A stretch of DNA of 64,000 nt from Alkalicoccus saliphilus (GCF_003044065.1 NZ_PZJJ01000019.1:1-64000); one strand, 5' to 3'. Positions 34,756 to 44,329 are shown, numbered from the stretch's first letter. Program-made: numbers and translations. Notes: a model not told the origin generated them from the sequence alone.

Positions 34756-36045
34756 ATGACTGCAGTAGATGTTCATGAACAAATAAACAAAACGTTTCAG
34801 AAAGTCGATGACTTATGGGAGGAAGAAGTAGAATTTCTCCAGCATATCGGCCGGTTCCCAAGCACGCTTGGGAATGAAGGAGCGTTACAGCGGTATCTTG
34901 CCGGTTATTTTCAGGATGTGTTAGAGCTGGAGGTGGATTCATTCGTTCCTGATGTAAAGGAGCTTTCGACCCACCCCGCCTTTTCCCCGCCGGAATGGTC
35001 TTACGACGGGCGTCCGGTCGTCGTCGGGAGCGCCAGACATCACGGGACTAAGAAAGGAAAAAGCCTTATCTTCCAAGGACATATTGACGTTGTTAGCCCG
35101 GAACCTTCCGCTGCCTGGGATTATGACCCGTGGTCTTCCACGATCGTTGGAAACAAAATGTTCGGCCGCGGTATCCAGGATATGAAGTCCGGCGTCGCTG
35201 CGATGATATTCGCCTACCGGGCGGTAAAGGAAGCAGGGATCAACCTTGGAGCGGACGTCAGCTTACAGACCGTTATTGAGGAAGAATGCACGGGCAACGG
35301 AGCTTTAGCTGCCCTGATGAGAGGTCACACTGCCGACGGCGCTTTAATTCCGGAACCTTTCGCGCAAAAAGCAGTGAAAGCCCAGGTAGGTGTTATCTGG
35401 GTGAGGGTGAAAGTTTTCGGCGTAGGTGCCCACACGGAACGGGCCGACCGGGCGGTGAATGCGATTGAAAAAAGCACTCATATTATCGAGGCACTCGGAG
35501 AGTACCGGAAGTATATTAACGCGAAACCTAAACATAAAGATTTTGAAGAGCACGCCCATCCTTTAAACGTTAACATCGGTACGCTTCATTCCGGCGCCTG
35601 GCCGTCTTCCGTTCCTTCCGAATGTACACTGGAAGCGAGAGTCGGCTTCTATCCGGGAGAAGATCCTGAGGATATTAAAAAAGAAGTAAAGGAATGGATT
35701 TTAAACGCGGCTAAAGAAGATGAGTGGCTGAGAGAGACCCCGCCTGAAGTAACCTTTTACGGATTTCATGCGGAGGGAGTTTCTGTAGATACGTCATCGG
35801 AGCTTTTTGAGCAGCTGGATGAAAGTCACCAGCTCACAACGAATCAGCCGCTTGAAACAACTTCCATTACGTGTACAACAGATATTAAATACTTTAACCT
35901 TCATTACGGCATCCCGGCTACCTGCTACGGGCCGCTCGGCGGAAACATGCACGGTGTCAACGAGTGGGTAGATTTGGAAAGCGTCAAAGAAGTAACGAAA
36001 GTATATGCCGACTTTTTGATACGCTGGTGCGGCGTTCAGGAATAG
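34756..36045 (+). CDS. M20-family metallohydrolase (ArgE/DapE type)
   Basis: 429 residues. First metal-binding His and Asp in IFQGHIDVVSPEP, bridging Asp in GRGIQDMKSG, catalytic Glu pair in TVIEEECTGNG, a dimerisation lid domain at about 210-330, and the final metal His near MHGVNEWV. The family removes acyl groups from amino acids or peptides (acetylornithine deacetylase, succinyl-diaminopimelate desuccinylase). In this operon, with an importer gene and a carbamoylase-like gene, a catabolic deacylase role is more likely than arginine biosynthesis. AAGGAG precedes the ATG. Confidence 0.88.
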   Translation: MTAVDVHEQINKTFQKVDDLWEEEVEFLQHIGRFPSTLGNEGALQRYLAGYFQDVLELEVDSFVPDVKELSTHPAFSPPEWSYDGRPVVVGSARHHGTKKGKSLIFQGHIDVVSPEPSAAWDYDPWSSTIVGNKMFGRGIQDMKSGVAAMIFAYRAVKEAGINLGADVSLQTVIEEECTGNGALAALMRGHTADGALIPEPFAQKAVKAQVGVIWVRVKVFGVGAHTERADRAVNAIEKSTHIIEALGEYRKYINAKPKHKDFEEHAHPLNVNIGTLHSGAWPSSVPSECTLEARVGFYPGEDPEDIKKEVKEWILNAAKEDEWLRETPPEVTFYGFHAEGVSVDTSSELFEQLDESHQLTTNQPLETTSITCTTDIKYFNLHYGIPATCYGPLGGNMHGVNEWVDLESVKEVTKVYADFLIRWCGVQE

Positions 36046-36117
36046 AAGCTACTTCCACGCTGTTTACTGCAGCACTCTGGAACGCAGACTATTACTACTA
36101 ATTAAAATGCTATATGA

Positions 36118-36318
36118 AGATTAGTTTTGGACCTGGAAAACTTCGCTTCCTCTCGGCGGCTTGCCGTGGAAGAGATATGGAGGGACTCTAGAGCGATGAA
36201 GGACGAGCCCCAATCTGATCGACAAAAGAAAGACAGAATTAGCTGAGGCCGGTCCGCTCGGAAAGCCTCTCTATGGAAAAAAAGCGGATATTCATTTTGT
36301 ATTTTCAAAGCAGCCCAC
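36118..36318. repeat. Dispersed GC-rich intergenic repeat, copy A
   Basis: The stretch from CGATGAAGGACGAG to GAATTAGCTGAGGCCGG and CCGCTCGGAAAGC, continuing through AAGCGGATATTCATTT to ATTTTCAAAGCAGCC, also occurs at 44.1 kb and, reversed, at 63.54-63.70 kb. It lies between the two M20 genes. No coding potential. Confidence 0.7.
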
Positions 36319-36337
36319 TAAAAAAGGAATGATCGCC

Positions 36338-37555
36338 GTGTCAATTAATGAAGCTCGTCTGTACGACAGATTTCAAACAATGAACCGTATTGGAGAAACG
36401 GAGCGGGGCGGGCTCCACCGCCTTGCTTTAAGTGATGAAGACAAGCAGGCGAGAGATCTTCTCGTCGACTGGTTTAAAGAGCTTCATCTTACTGTCCGGG
36501 TCGATGACCTCGGGAATATATACGGAATAAAGCCGGGAAGCGATCCTTCTGCAAAACCTGTCGTGATTGGCTCTCACCTGGATTCTGTACCTAAAGGCGG
36601 CAAATACGACGGAACGCTCGGCGTACTGGCCGCACTCGAAATCGTGGAAAGTTTAATCGATGAGGGCGTCTCTCACGAACAGCCTGTCATTGTTGTGAAT
36701 TTTACCAACGAAGAAGGAGCACGCTTCCCTAAACCGATGATATCCAGCGGTGTTCTCTCAGGTGTGTACCAAACAGAAGATATGTTTCAACTGGCGGATG
36801 ATTCGGGGATCACACTCGGAGACGAATTGAAGCGGATCGGCTATGCCGGAGAAAAAGACTTCCGCCTTAAGGACGTGGATAAATTTATTGAACTGCATAT
36901 TGAACAGGGGCCTGTACTGATTGAGCAGCAGGCTGCGATTGGAATTGTTGAAGGAATACAGGGACTTTCCTGGCATGAAGCGACGTTTATCGGAGAAGCT
37001 GATCATGCAGGTCCAAGCCCGATGAGTACGAGAAAGGATGCGGCGGTCGGTGCTTTTAAAGCTATGACCGCTCTCCATGAATGGGTCCTGTCTCTGGAAG
37101 ATGAAACATCCATCACGTTTGGGCGGATTGCCGTAGAACCTCATGTAGTCAATGTGATCCCGGGCAAAGCGGTTTTTTCCATCGACATCCGACACCCTGA
37201 AAAAGAAATTCTCGAGCAGCGAATAGATAAGATGAAACAGATCCTCACCGAAACAGCTCTCCGTTTTGATCTGGACAGCCAGCTGGAAGATTTATCATTC
37301 ATGCCCCCTGCCCCTTTTTCACAAAAACTTGTGCAGGATCTTGAGAATGTCTGTCTTTCAGAAAAAGTTTCTTACCACCGGATGTACAGCGGAGCGGGGC
37401 ACGATGCGATGTACATGAACCGCCTGGCCGAGACGATCATGCTGTTCGTGCCGAGTATCGACGGAAAAAGTCACAATGAAAAAGAAGAATCCAGATGGGA
37501 AGACATTCACCAATGTGTGAAGGTTATGTATGAGCTCGTTAAAAAACAATTGTAA
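36338..37555 (+). CDS. M20-family amidohydrolase, N-carbamoyl-L-amino acid hydrolase/allantoate amidohydrolase type
   Basis: 405 residues from a GTG at 36338 (AAGGA nine bases before; an ATG at 36329 is the alternative). Metal ligands: VIGSHLDSVPKGGKYDG (His, Asp), EEGARFP with the catalytic Glu, HIEQGPVL with His, and the terminal SGAGHDAMYM His. The dimerisation/substrate domain has ADHAGPSPMSTRKD. This is the HyuC/AmaB/AllC group, which releases ammonia and CO2 or ureido groups from N-carbamoyl amino acids, ureidoglycolate or allantoate. No allantoinase gene is nearby, so an N-carbamoyl amino acid is the better guess. A repeat element separates it from the first M20 gene. Confidence 0.87.
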   Translation: MSINEARLYDRFQTMNRIGETERGGLHRLALSDEDKQARDLLVDWFKELHLTVRVDDLGNIYGIKPGSDPSAKPVVIGSHLDSVPKGGKYDGTLGVLAALEIVESLIDEGVSHEQPVIVVNFTNEEGARFPKPMISSGVLSGVYQTEDMFQLADDSGITLGDELKRIGYAGEKDFRLKDVDKFIELHIEQGPVLIEQQAAIGIVEGIQGLSWHEATFIGEADHAGPSPMSTRKDAAVGAFKAMTALHEWVLSLEDETSITFGRIAVEPHVVNVIPGKAVFSIDIRHPEKEILEQRIDKMKQILTETALRFDLDSQLEDLSFMPPAPFSQKLVQDLENVCLSEKVSYHRMYSGAGHDAMYMNRLAETIMLFVPSIDGKSHNEKEESRWEDIHQCVKVMYELVKKQL

Positions 37556-37597
37556 AATCAGCAGTAGAGCTTCATAAGTTATAGTTATTCCCCGTTG

Positions 37598-37640
37598 ACC
37601 AGGAAAGGACATTTTCGTCTTTTCCTGGTTTTATTTTGCA
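37598..37640 (+). terminator. Terminator of the symporter/M20 operon
   Basis: Arms ACCAGGAAAGGAC and GTCTTTTCCTGGT (one mismatch, 37598-37629), followed by TTTTATTTTG. Confidence 0.85.
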
Positions 37641-37737
37641 TCCACACTCTTCTGTTTACTCCTCTACTTGTAGTCGGTCCAGTCTGAAAACAGTTACAAT
37701 ACTACCCTCCCTTCTTCCATTCACCTGTTATACAATT

Positions 37738-37765
37738 ATGAATAATCTATTCAAATATGAATAAT
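37738..37765. promoter_or_regulatory. Repeated ATGAATAAT motif upstream of the third activator gene
   Basis: ATGAATAAT occurs at 37738-37746 and 37757-37765, 19 bases apart, and ATTCA before the second copy makes a small dyad. Spacing of about two helical turns suggests a protein site, perhaps autoregulation or a distant enhancer. The rest of 37641-37903 is AT-rich with nothing else seen. Confidence 0.35.
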
Positions 37766-37903
37766 TTCATTGTTTAAATATTTCCAATAGTTAAATTACT
37801 TTATCAGCGGTTTATTTATGATATTTTTTATCCTTTCCTACTGCTGTAGTGGTTATAACTTTTATTTGGTTATTCATTTTTAAATAATTCGGAGGTTTTA
37901 CGG

Positions 37904-39277
37904 ATGACTCATGACCAGACAAGATCCCATCACGAAAGTGAAGCTATTTTACAGGCGTTAAAAGATGACCTGCTTGTTACCGACAGAAACGGAACGATTA
38001 TGTCGGTCAGTGACGCAACGAAAAAACTGTACGGGATAGAAGACCGGGACGTGCTCGGGACAACCGTTTATCAGCTGGAAAAAGAAGGAGTTTTTACACC
38101 GATCGTCACTCCCGTCGTCATCGAGCAAAAAGACCGCGTCAACGTGATTCAGACGACATGTTTCGGGAAAAAACTGCTGATTACCGGGGTGCCCGTATTT
38201 GATGAAAACGGCGACGTGTGGCGGATCGCTTCCTATTCCCATGACGTCACCGAAATGGCGAAGATGGAAAATCACCTGAAAGACGTCCAGGACGAAATGG
38301 CCCGTGTCAAAAGCGAACTTGATCAGCTTCGGCGGAAAAGTCTCGGCTACAGCGGTTTTTTTGCGGAATCTCAGCTGATGAAAAACTGCCTGCAGACGGC
38401 CGAACAGGTGGCGGATGTCGATGTGAATGTTCTTCTTCTCGGGGAATCCGGCGTCGGTAAAACGCACATCGCGAAAATGATTCACCAGACGAGCCCCCGG
38501 CGAAACGGACCTTTCATTGAAGTAAACTGCGGCTCAATCCCCGAGTCTCTCTTTGAAGCAGAGTTTTTTGGTTACGAGGGCGGTTCCTTTACCGGAGCGA
38601 GCAAAAAAGGTAAACCCGGCCTTGCAGAAACGGCCGAAGGAGGCACGTTATTTCTTGATGAAATAGGCGAACTGAGCCTTCCACTTCAGGTGAAAATTTT
38701 AAAATTTATTCAGGAAAAACAGTTTTACCGGGTCGGCGGAACGAAGCCGAAAACGTTGGATTTCCGCTTGATATCGGCTACCAATCAGCCTCTGGAGGAG
38801 CAGGTAGCGGCAAAAGCATTTCGGGAAGATCTGTACTTCCGTCTCAGTGTCGTACCGATTCATATCCCTCCGCTCCGGGAGCGGCCGGAAGATTTGACGC
38901 CTCTTGTCACCCACTTCATGAAAATGTTCGGTGAAAAATACGACCGAAACAAACTGCTGGATGATGCGGTCATGCAGGAGCTCTACCGGCAGAAGTGGCA
39001 GGGCAATGTGCGGGAGCTGATGAACTTAATTGAACGGCTCATCGTCACCTCCTCCTCCCACGTGATAACTAAAAGTGAGCTTCCTGAAACGTACAGGCAG
39101 TTTACCACTTCCCTTCCTCCCGGTGCTGAAATGCCTCTGAAGGATACGCTGGAAAAAGTGGAGGAACAGGTGCTGCGCCAGGCCAAAGAGCAGTGGGGCA
39201 CCACCGTTAAAATGGCCGAGGTGCTCGGTGTCAGCCAGCCCTCTATCGTGCGAAAATTAAGAAAGTACGGAATTTAG
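37904..39277 (+). CDS. PAS-domain sigma-54-dependent transcriptional activator (third)
   Basis: 457 residues. PAS domain about 15-118 (LLVTDRNGTIMSVSDATKKL), coiled coil 118-145, AAA+ domain with Walker A GESGVGKT (180-187), GSFTGA at 227-232, Walker B LFLDEIGE, and a C-terminal Fis-type helix-turn-helix (VKMAEVLGVSQPSIVRKL). The ATG follows CGGAGGTTTTACGG. Nine bases after its stop comes a sigma-54 promoter for the YjiH/aminotransferase/ureohydrolase operon, which it most likely activates. The PAS domain may sense a guanidino or amino acid; this is inferred from the operon only. Confidence 0.9.
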   Translation: MTHDQTRSHHESEAILQALKDDLLVTDRNGTIMSVSDATKKLYGIEDRDVLGTTVYQLEKEGVFTPIVTPVVIEQKDRVNVIQTTCFGKKLLITGVPVFDENGDVWRIASYSHDVTEMAKMENHLKDVQDEMARVKSELDQLRRKSLGYSGFFAESQLMKNCLQTAEQVADVDVNVLLLGESGVGKTHIAKMIHQTSPRRNGPFIEVNCGSIPESLFEAEFFGYEGGSFTGASKKGKPGLAETAEGGTLFLDEIGELSLPLQVKILKFIQEKQFYRVGGTKPKTLDFRLISATNQPLEEQVAAKAFREDLYFRLSVVPIHIPPLRERPEDLTPLVTHFMKMFGEKYDRNKLLDDAVMQELYRQKWQGNVRELMNLIERLIVTSSSHVITKSELPETYRQFTTSLPPGAEMPLKDTLEKVEEQVLRQAKEQWGTTVKMAEVLGVSQPSIVRKLRKYGI

Positions 39278-39285
39278 TGTTAATG

Positions 39286-39301
39286 TGGCACAAACCTTGC
39301 A
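39286..39301 (+). promoter_or_regulatory. Sigma-54 (-24/-12) promoter of the YjiH operon
   Basis: TGGCAC-AAACC-TTGCA is an exact consensus match. It begins nine bases after the stop codon of the activator gene. Transcription would begin near 39313. Confidence 0.92.
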
Positions 39302-39368
39302 TGTATTAGAGGGGTAAGAAAGCGAATACAAAACTTTTGTTTTTATCCCAACTGAGAAAGGTGTGTGC

Positions 39369-40769
39369 GTGTCATTGAATGAGCAAACCCCCATGAGAGA
39401 ACCTGACAACTCGAAAGACATCTCTCAAATTATGAACCGGTCCAACAAAATGAAGTTTATCATTCCCTCCCTGTTTGGTCTGCTCCTGTTTCTTGTTCCG
39501 GTGCCCTACGCCGGCCAGTGGACGATAGGAGTCGGCATTCTCGCGGAATTCTTCCTTGGTTTATTTGCCGGAGTCATCCCGCTGTTTATGACAGGGGTGC
39601 TCCTCCTGTCCATTATCCTGACGGTTGCTGCCCGCGTCGCGAGCCCGGACTGGATAATGAAATCGCCGTTCCTTGCAGGACTTTTTCACGTCTCGAATTT
39701 CTGGCTGATCATGCGTCTCCTTGGTGCGGTGTTTGCCGTGATGGTGCTTTTCGAGCTCGGTCCTGGCTGGATCTGGGACGAATTCACAGGCGGTACGGTG
39801 CTCTATGAATTAATCCCTGTACTTACGACATGGTTCTTTTTTGCCGGCCTGATGATGCCTCTCCTTCTTGAGTTTGGGCTGATGGATTATATCGGTACCG
39901 TCGTAAGAAAAATCATGCGGCCGGTATTTAAAGTGCCTGGCCGGTCGTCTATCGATGCGGTCGCTTCCTGGATGGGAAGCGGGACCGTCGGGGTGTTAAT
40001 TACGACGAAGCAGTACGAAAGCGGCTTTTATACGAAGCGGGAAGCTGCTGTTATTGCGACCAACTTCTCGGTTGCTTCCATCGCGTTCAGTCTTGTTGTT
40101 ATCAGCTTTATCGGGCTGGACCATATGTTCGTGCAGTTTTATATTACGGTCGTTGTGTCCGGGCTGATCGCAGCGGTCATCTGTCCAAGAATTCCACCGC
40201 TCTCCTGGAAGAAAGATACGTACTATGAAAAAGTCGGCCAGCAGATTTCTGAGGAGGCCCCGTCCGGCATTTCGCGCGGGCGCTGGGCGTATGAAAAAGC
40301 GGTTTCCAGAGCTTCTGAAGTAAAAAGCGCCGCAGGCGTTGCGAAAAGAGGCTTCCAAAACGTCCTCGATATCTGGTTCGGACTGATTCCGCTTGTTATG
40401 GCTCTCGGAACGCTGGCGCTTATCACTGCCGAGTACACGAATTTTTTCGTCATCATTTCCGCTCCGCTCGTGCCGCTGCTTGAACTGATGAGAATACCGG
40501 AAGCAGATGCAGCTGCGCCGGCGATGGTCGTCGGGTTTGCGGATATGTTCCTGCCGGCTGTTATCGGAAGCGGTATTGAGAGTGAACTCACTCGCTTTAT
40601 TGTAGCTGCTCTTTCTCTTACACAGCTGATTTACATGTCCGAGGTCGGAATTTTACTGCTTCGTTCTAAAATTCCACTGAACCTGCTCGACCTGGTAGTT
40701 ATCTTTATTCAGCGGACCCTTATTACGCTGCCGATCATTACGCTGATGGCCCACTTTTTATTCTTTTAA
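39369..40769 (+). CDS. YjiH-family membrane protein with nucleoside-recognition (Gate) domain
   Basis: 466 residues from a GTG at 39369, nine bases after AAAGG; an earlier GTG (39363) is only three bases from it. About ten membrane helices. The Gate-type repeats include FGLMDYIGTVVRKIMRPVFKVPG and VASWMGSGTVGVLITTKQY early and FADMFLPAVIGSGIESELTRF late. YjiH proteins have no settled function. First position in an operon with an aminotransferase and a ureohydrolase suggests transport of a guanidino or amino acid across the membrane. Confidence 0.82.
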   Translation: MSLNEQTPMREPDNSKDISQIMNRSNKMKFIIPSLFGLLLFLVPVPYAGQWTIGVGILAEFFLGLFAGVIPLFMTGVLLLSIILTVAARVASPDWIMKSPFLAGLFHVSNFWLIMRLLGAVFAVMVLFELGPGWIWDEFTGGTVLYELIPVLTTWFFFAGLMMPLLLEFGLMDYIGTVVRKIMRPVFKVPGRSSIDAVASWMGSGTVGVLITTKQYESGFYTKREAAVIATNFSVASIAFSLVVISFIGLDHMFVQFYITVVVSGLIAAVICPRIPPLSWKKDTYYEKVGQQISEEAPSGISRGRWAYEKAVSRASEVKSAAGVAKRGFQNVLDIWFGLIPLVMALGTLALITAEYTNFFVIISAPLVPLLELMRIPEADAAAPAMVVGFADMFLPAVIGSGIESELTRFIVAALSLTQLIYMSEVGILLLRSKIPLNLLDLVVIFIQRTLITLPIITLMAHFLFF

Positions 40770-40832
40770 GGAGGAAGGGCTGCTGAACGTACGTTTATTT
40801 TTAACTAAAATTAAAAAAAGAGGTGTCTCTCT

Positions 40833-42164
40833 ATGTCAAAAAACTGGGACGAACTGTCTGCAAAAATGCCGGAGCGCCTTGCCCCGAGCATGGCCAAGGA
40901 TCACCCGAACCTCCCCGTCGTAAAAGAAGAAGGCTGCTACTACTGGGGCCGGGACGGCAGAAAATATCTGGACTTCACTTCCGGCATTGCTGTTACGAAT
41001 GTCGGCCACCGTCACCCGAAAGTAGTGGAGGCCATTAAAAATGCCGCGGATGAACTCACCCACGGTCCAATCGGTGTCGTACAATACGAATCGATTCTTC
41101 AGCTCGCCGATGAGCTTGCAGAAATTATGCCCGGGGACATCGACTGTTTCTTTTTTGGAAACAGCGGCACCGAAGCAATCGAAGGAGCGCTCAAGCTCGC
41201 GAAATACGTCACCCGCCGCCCTTATATCGTAAGTTTTACCGGCTGTTTTCACGGCCGGACGATGGGAGCTCTAGGCGTAAGTACATCAAAGAGCAAATAC
41301 AGAAAGTACCTGCAGCCGGACAATCTTTCTTATCAAATCCCCTACTACCGGCCGGCTGATTTTGAAAACGAAGATGGCACGATTGATGAAAACAAAGCGA
41401 TCAGCCAATTAGAAAAGGACTTTGAAAATTTGTTTAAATACAGTGTTTCACCGGATGAAGTGGCCGGGGTTATTCTCGAACCTGTTCTTGGAGAAGGAGG
41501 CTATGTCATGCCCCCTGCGTCCTGGCTGCAAAAAGTGCGGGAATTATGCACGAAACACGGCATGCTCCTTATTTTTGATGAAGTGCAGACCGGTTTCGGC
41601 CGCACCGGCAACTGGTTCGCGGCGCAGACTTTCGACGTCCAGCCGGACATTATGGCCGTGGCAAAAGGCATTGCGTCCGGTATGCCGCTGAGCGCTACCG
41701 CAGCGAATCATAAGCTCATGCAGCAGTGGCCGATGGGCAGCCACGCGACGACATTCGGCGGTAATCCGATCGCCTGTTCTGCCGCTCTCGCGACAATCGA
41801 CGTGATTAAAGAGGAGAAACTGCTGGAAAATACGGTAAAGACCGGTGAATATGCGGTTCAGAAGCTTCAGCAGCTGCAGGAAAAGCATCCCGTCATCAAC
41901 AGAATCCGTCACCTCGGTCTGATGATCGGACTTGAAATCAAAGACCTCAACACCGGCCATCCGGACGGGGAAGCAGTTCTCCGCATTCTGGATCTGGCCC
42001 TGGAAGAGGGTGTACTTTTCTACCTGTGTGGAAATGAAGGAGAAGTGATCCGCATGATTCCTCCGCTTACCGTAACGACGAGCCAGATCGATGATGGAAT
42101 TCAGGCGCTGGATAAAGCACTGACCCGCTTTGCCGAGGAAAAAGGTATTCCATCACAAGTATAA
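40833..42164 (+). CDS. Class III aminotransferase (4-aminobutyrate/ornithine type)
   Basis: 443 residues, full-length PLP-dependent omega-aminotransferase. Cofactor residues: [32 protein letters not shown], Asp in [14 protein letters not shown] and the Schiff-base Lys in [13 protein letters not shown]. It moves an omega- or alpha-amino group to 2-oxoglutarate or pyruvate. The next gene is a ureohydrolase that would release an amine such as GABA, so this enzyme probably deaminates that product. It differs from the second class III aminotransferase of the window (45.7-47.0 kb). Confidence 0.87.
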   Translation: MSKNWDELSAKMPERLAPSMAKDHPNLPVVKEEGCYYWGRDGRKYLDFTSGIAVTNVGHRHPKVVEAIKNAADELTHGPIGVVQYESILQLADELAEIMPGDIDCFFFGNSGTEAIEGALKLAKYVTRRPYIVSFTGCFHGRTMGALGVSTSKSKYRKYLQPDNLSYQIPYYRPADFENEDGTIDENKAISQLEKDFENLFKYSVSPDEVAGVILEPVLGEGGYVMPPASWLQKVRELCTKHGMLLIFDEVQTGFGRTGNWFAAQTFDVQPDIMAVAKGIASGMPLSATAANHKLMQQWPMGSHATTFGGNPIACSAALATIDVIKEEKLLENTVKTGEYAVQKLQQLQEKHPVINRIRHLGLMIGLEIKDLNTGHPDGEAVLRILDLALEEGVLFYLCGNEGEVIRMIPPLTVTTSQIDDGIQALDKALTRFAEEKGIPSQV

Positions 42165-42236
42165 ACAACAAAAATTTCTATTTTACCCTTATATAATCAA
42201 CTTATTACTAAAACAACTCTATTACTGGAGGATTCT

Positions 42237-43193
42237 ATGATTAAATATCAGCCTAAAGACTCGTCTCTATCCCCCCGTTTCAGCGGGATTCGCACGTTTA
42301 TGCGACTGGAACATGTCCGTACAGAAAAAGATGTAGATTTTGTCGTTCTTGGTGTCCCCTTTGACACCGCGGCATCGAACCGCGTCGGAGCCCGCTACGG
42401 CCCGCAGCACGTGCGGGACGCATCCGTGCTTCTACGTCCGTACAATCCGGATCAGGAAATCAACATTTTCGACTACTGCTCCGGCGTGGATTACGGAGAC
42501 CTTGATGTCGTACCGGGAAACATCCACCGGACGTATGATCAAATGACCGAAGGACTGGCGCCTCTTCTTGAGAAAGGAGTTGTCCCGATCATTCTCGGCG
42601 GAGACCATTCGATTTCATTAGGAAACCTTCGAGCATTCGCCAAGCAGTACGGCCCTGTCGCGATGGTGCATTTCGACTCCCACGGCGATACATGGGACAA
42701 TTATTTTGGGGAAAAGTATATGCACGGTACGCCGTTCCGGCGGGCTGTGGAAGAAGGCCTCATTGATACAGATCATTCGATTCAGGTCGGCATGCGGGGG
42801 CCTCTTTACGGACCCGGGTGTATTGAAGATGCGAGAGAACTCGGCTTTGAAGTCATCACGATGCGGGAGTCGAGAAATCTCGGGCAGAAAGAAGTCATCC
42901 AGCGCATCCATGACCGCGTCGGCCCCGACCGGCCGGTGTTTGTCACCTTCGACATCGACTTTGTCGATCCGGCCTACGCCCCAGGAACGGGCACTCCGGA
43001 AGTTGCCGGTCCGACAAGTTTTGAAGCACTGGAATATGTACGAAGCCTCGACGGCTTGAACATGAAAGGGTTTGACTTAGTGGAAGTGCTTCCGGCCTAC
43101 GACACCGGAGATATTACTGCCGGTCTCTCTGCCGCCGTAGCCTACGAAATGATTACGCTAGTGGCTTTGCAGAAAAGACGCAACGAACAGTAA
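42237..43193 (+). CDS. Ureohydrolase (agmatinase/guanidinobutyrase family)
   Basis: 318 residues. All Mn2+-binding motifs are present: GGDHSISLG, HFDSHGDTWD and FDIDFVDPAYAPGTGTPE. The loop FGEKYMHGTPFRRAVEEGLID resembles guanidinobutyrase and guanidinopropionase proteins more than arginase. The enzyme splits a guanidino compound into urea and an amine. With a GABA-type aminotransferase gene before it and gabD/gabT genes close by, 4-guanidinobutyrate is the most attractive substrate; agmatine or another guanidino acid cannot be excluded. CTGGAGGATTCT precedes the ATG. No urease genes are in the window. Confidence 0.85.
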   Translation: MIKYQPKDSSLSPRFSGIRTFMRLEHVRTEKDVDFVVLGVPFDTAASNRVGARYGPQHVRDASVLLRPYNPDQEINIFDYCSGVDYGDLDVVPGNIHRTYDQMTEGLAPLLEKGVVPIILGGDHSISLGNLRAFAKQYGPVAMVHFDSHGDTWDNYFGEKYMHGTPFRRAVEEGLIDTDHSIQVGMRGPLYGPGCIEDARELGFEVITMRESRNLGQKEVIQRIHDRVGPDRPVFVTFDIDFVDPAYAPGTGTPEVAGPTSFEALEYVRSLDGLNMKGFDLVEVLPAYDTGDITAGLSAAVAYEMITLVALQKRRNEQ

Positions 43194-43200
43194 TAAGAAA

Positions 43201-43238
43201 AAAGGGACTGCCTCGATGCCGGGCAGTCCCTTTCCATT
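43201..43238 (+). terminator. Terminator of the YjiH operon
   Basis: Perfect 12-bp arms AAAGGGACTGCC and GGCAGTCCCTTT (43201-43233), eight bases after the ureohydrolase stop, followed by CCATTTAT. Confidence 0.8.
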
Positions 43239-43324
43239 TATAAAAGCGGACAGTTTGGAATTCCGTATTTGATAGAACAAGGGAACTTCTTTATTTTTCT
43301 TTTTGGTCTATTAAAGCTCTAGGT

Positions 43325-44265
43325 GATTATTGAGAGTTGCCTGCGGCTCTTTTTTCTTCGCTTGCCGCGGAGAAAGCCTTCAGCTATCCCCTCCTTCCGT
43401 CCGGGAGGATCTTCACGCTTTCTTTTTCCGCAGGCGTCTCGAAAAATCGCCTTGGCACCGGTTATTACAGAATAAAGAGCAGCGTTCATGAAAAGCAGAA
43501 TCATTTCTTTTTCCTTGAAGAAAAAATGAAGCAAAACCGGCCCGTGGAAGAGAAGATTGGAGATCTCACAGAGCGCAGCCTACCCGGAAATTCCCTCCAC
43601 GGCAGTCCAATTGAAAGCGAAGTTTTTCTTCAGGCGTCAGCGAACTTTGACATAGATTTTTTTTTTGAAGAAGATATTAAAGGCTTGAACGAACCCAGAC
43701 GCCGTACTGGAAAAGCAACCAACCATTCAAGAACTGTGAGAATACGAATCCATTTCATCCGTTTATTTTTTAAAACATACTAGCAGATAATCTGAAGATC
43801 TGCTTTCGTAAAAGTCAGCTGAAGACAAGCCAACGGTAAGGCCTCCGTCTGCAACGGAGGCCTTGTCAGAATGTTGATTAAGTCTTAATTTCAGAATAAT
43901 AATTCTTTTGAGCGTACAGCTTTCTCCTGCGCTAAGCCCTGCCGTGGGGCTCGCCGTCAGCTGTTTGCCCTCCGGCGTTGAAAAGGATCTTCCGACTTCG
44001 CTCAATCCCACCGGCGTCCCCGCCGGACGTTTTGGAGGAAAAAGCATCTCCTTGATGAAAGAACGAACAGTATCCACACACTTTTCAGGAGAGGAAACTT
44101 CTTTTTGATTTCCTGCTGGAGCTGCAGCAGGCGACTCCAGGGCGATGAAGGACGAGCGGAAGATCCATTTCTTCCGAGCAGTGAGAGGAAGAAATTAGCT
44201 GAAGCCGGCCCGCCCGGAAAGCGTCCTGTGGAGGCGGAAGCAAGGAAACGTATAGGCCTGTATAA
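43325..44265. repeat. Cluster of dispersed GC-rich intergenic repeats (copies B-D)
   Basis: About 0.9 kb without genes, made of several diverged units. Copy D (44100-44265) shares CGATGAAGGACGAG, ATTAGCTGAAGCCGGCCCG and CCGGAAAGCGTCC with copies A and E. Copies B (about 43330-43450, extending less clearly to 43640) and C (about 43905-44045) have the same CAGCT...CCTCC core in the opposite direction. A perfect 11-bp hairpin (43838-43864, AAGGCCTCCGT/ACGGAGGCCTT) lies between C and B. A 148-codon open frame here translates the repeat and is not believed. Confidence 0.6.
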
Positions 44266-44287
44266 AAAACACTTTATAAACAGGCTG

Positions 44288-44319
44288 AAAGGGACTTCTC
44301 CACAGCGGATAGTCCCTTT
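44288..44319 (-). terminator. Hairpin after gabD
   Basis: Arms AAAGGGACT and AGTCCCTTT lie 11 bases after the gabD stop on the minus strand. The T-run after it is weak (TTTCAGCC). Similar stem sequence to the terminator at 43.2 kb. Confidence 0.55.
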
Positions 44320-44329
44320 CAATGAGTGT

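Noticed and set aside
43337-43783. 148-codon open frame
   Set aside because: It translates the dispersed repeats, lacks a ribosome site and shows no domain.
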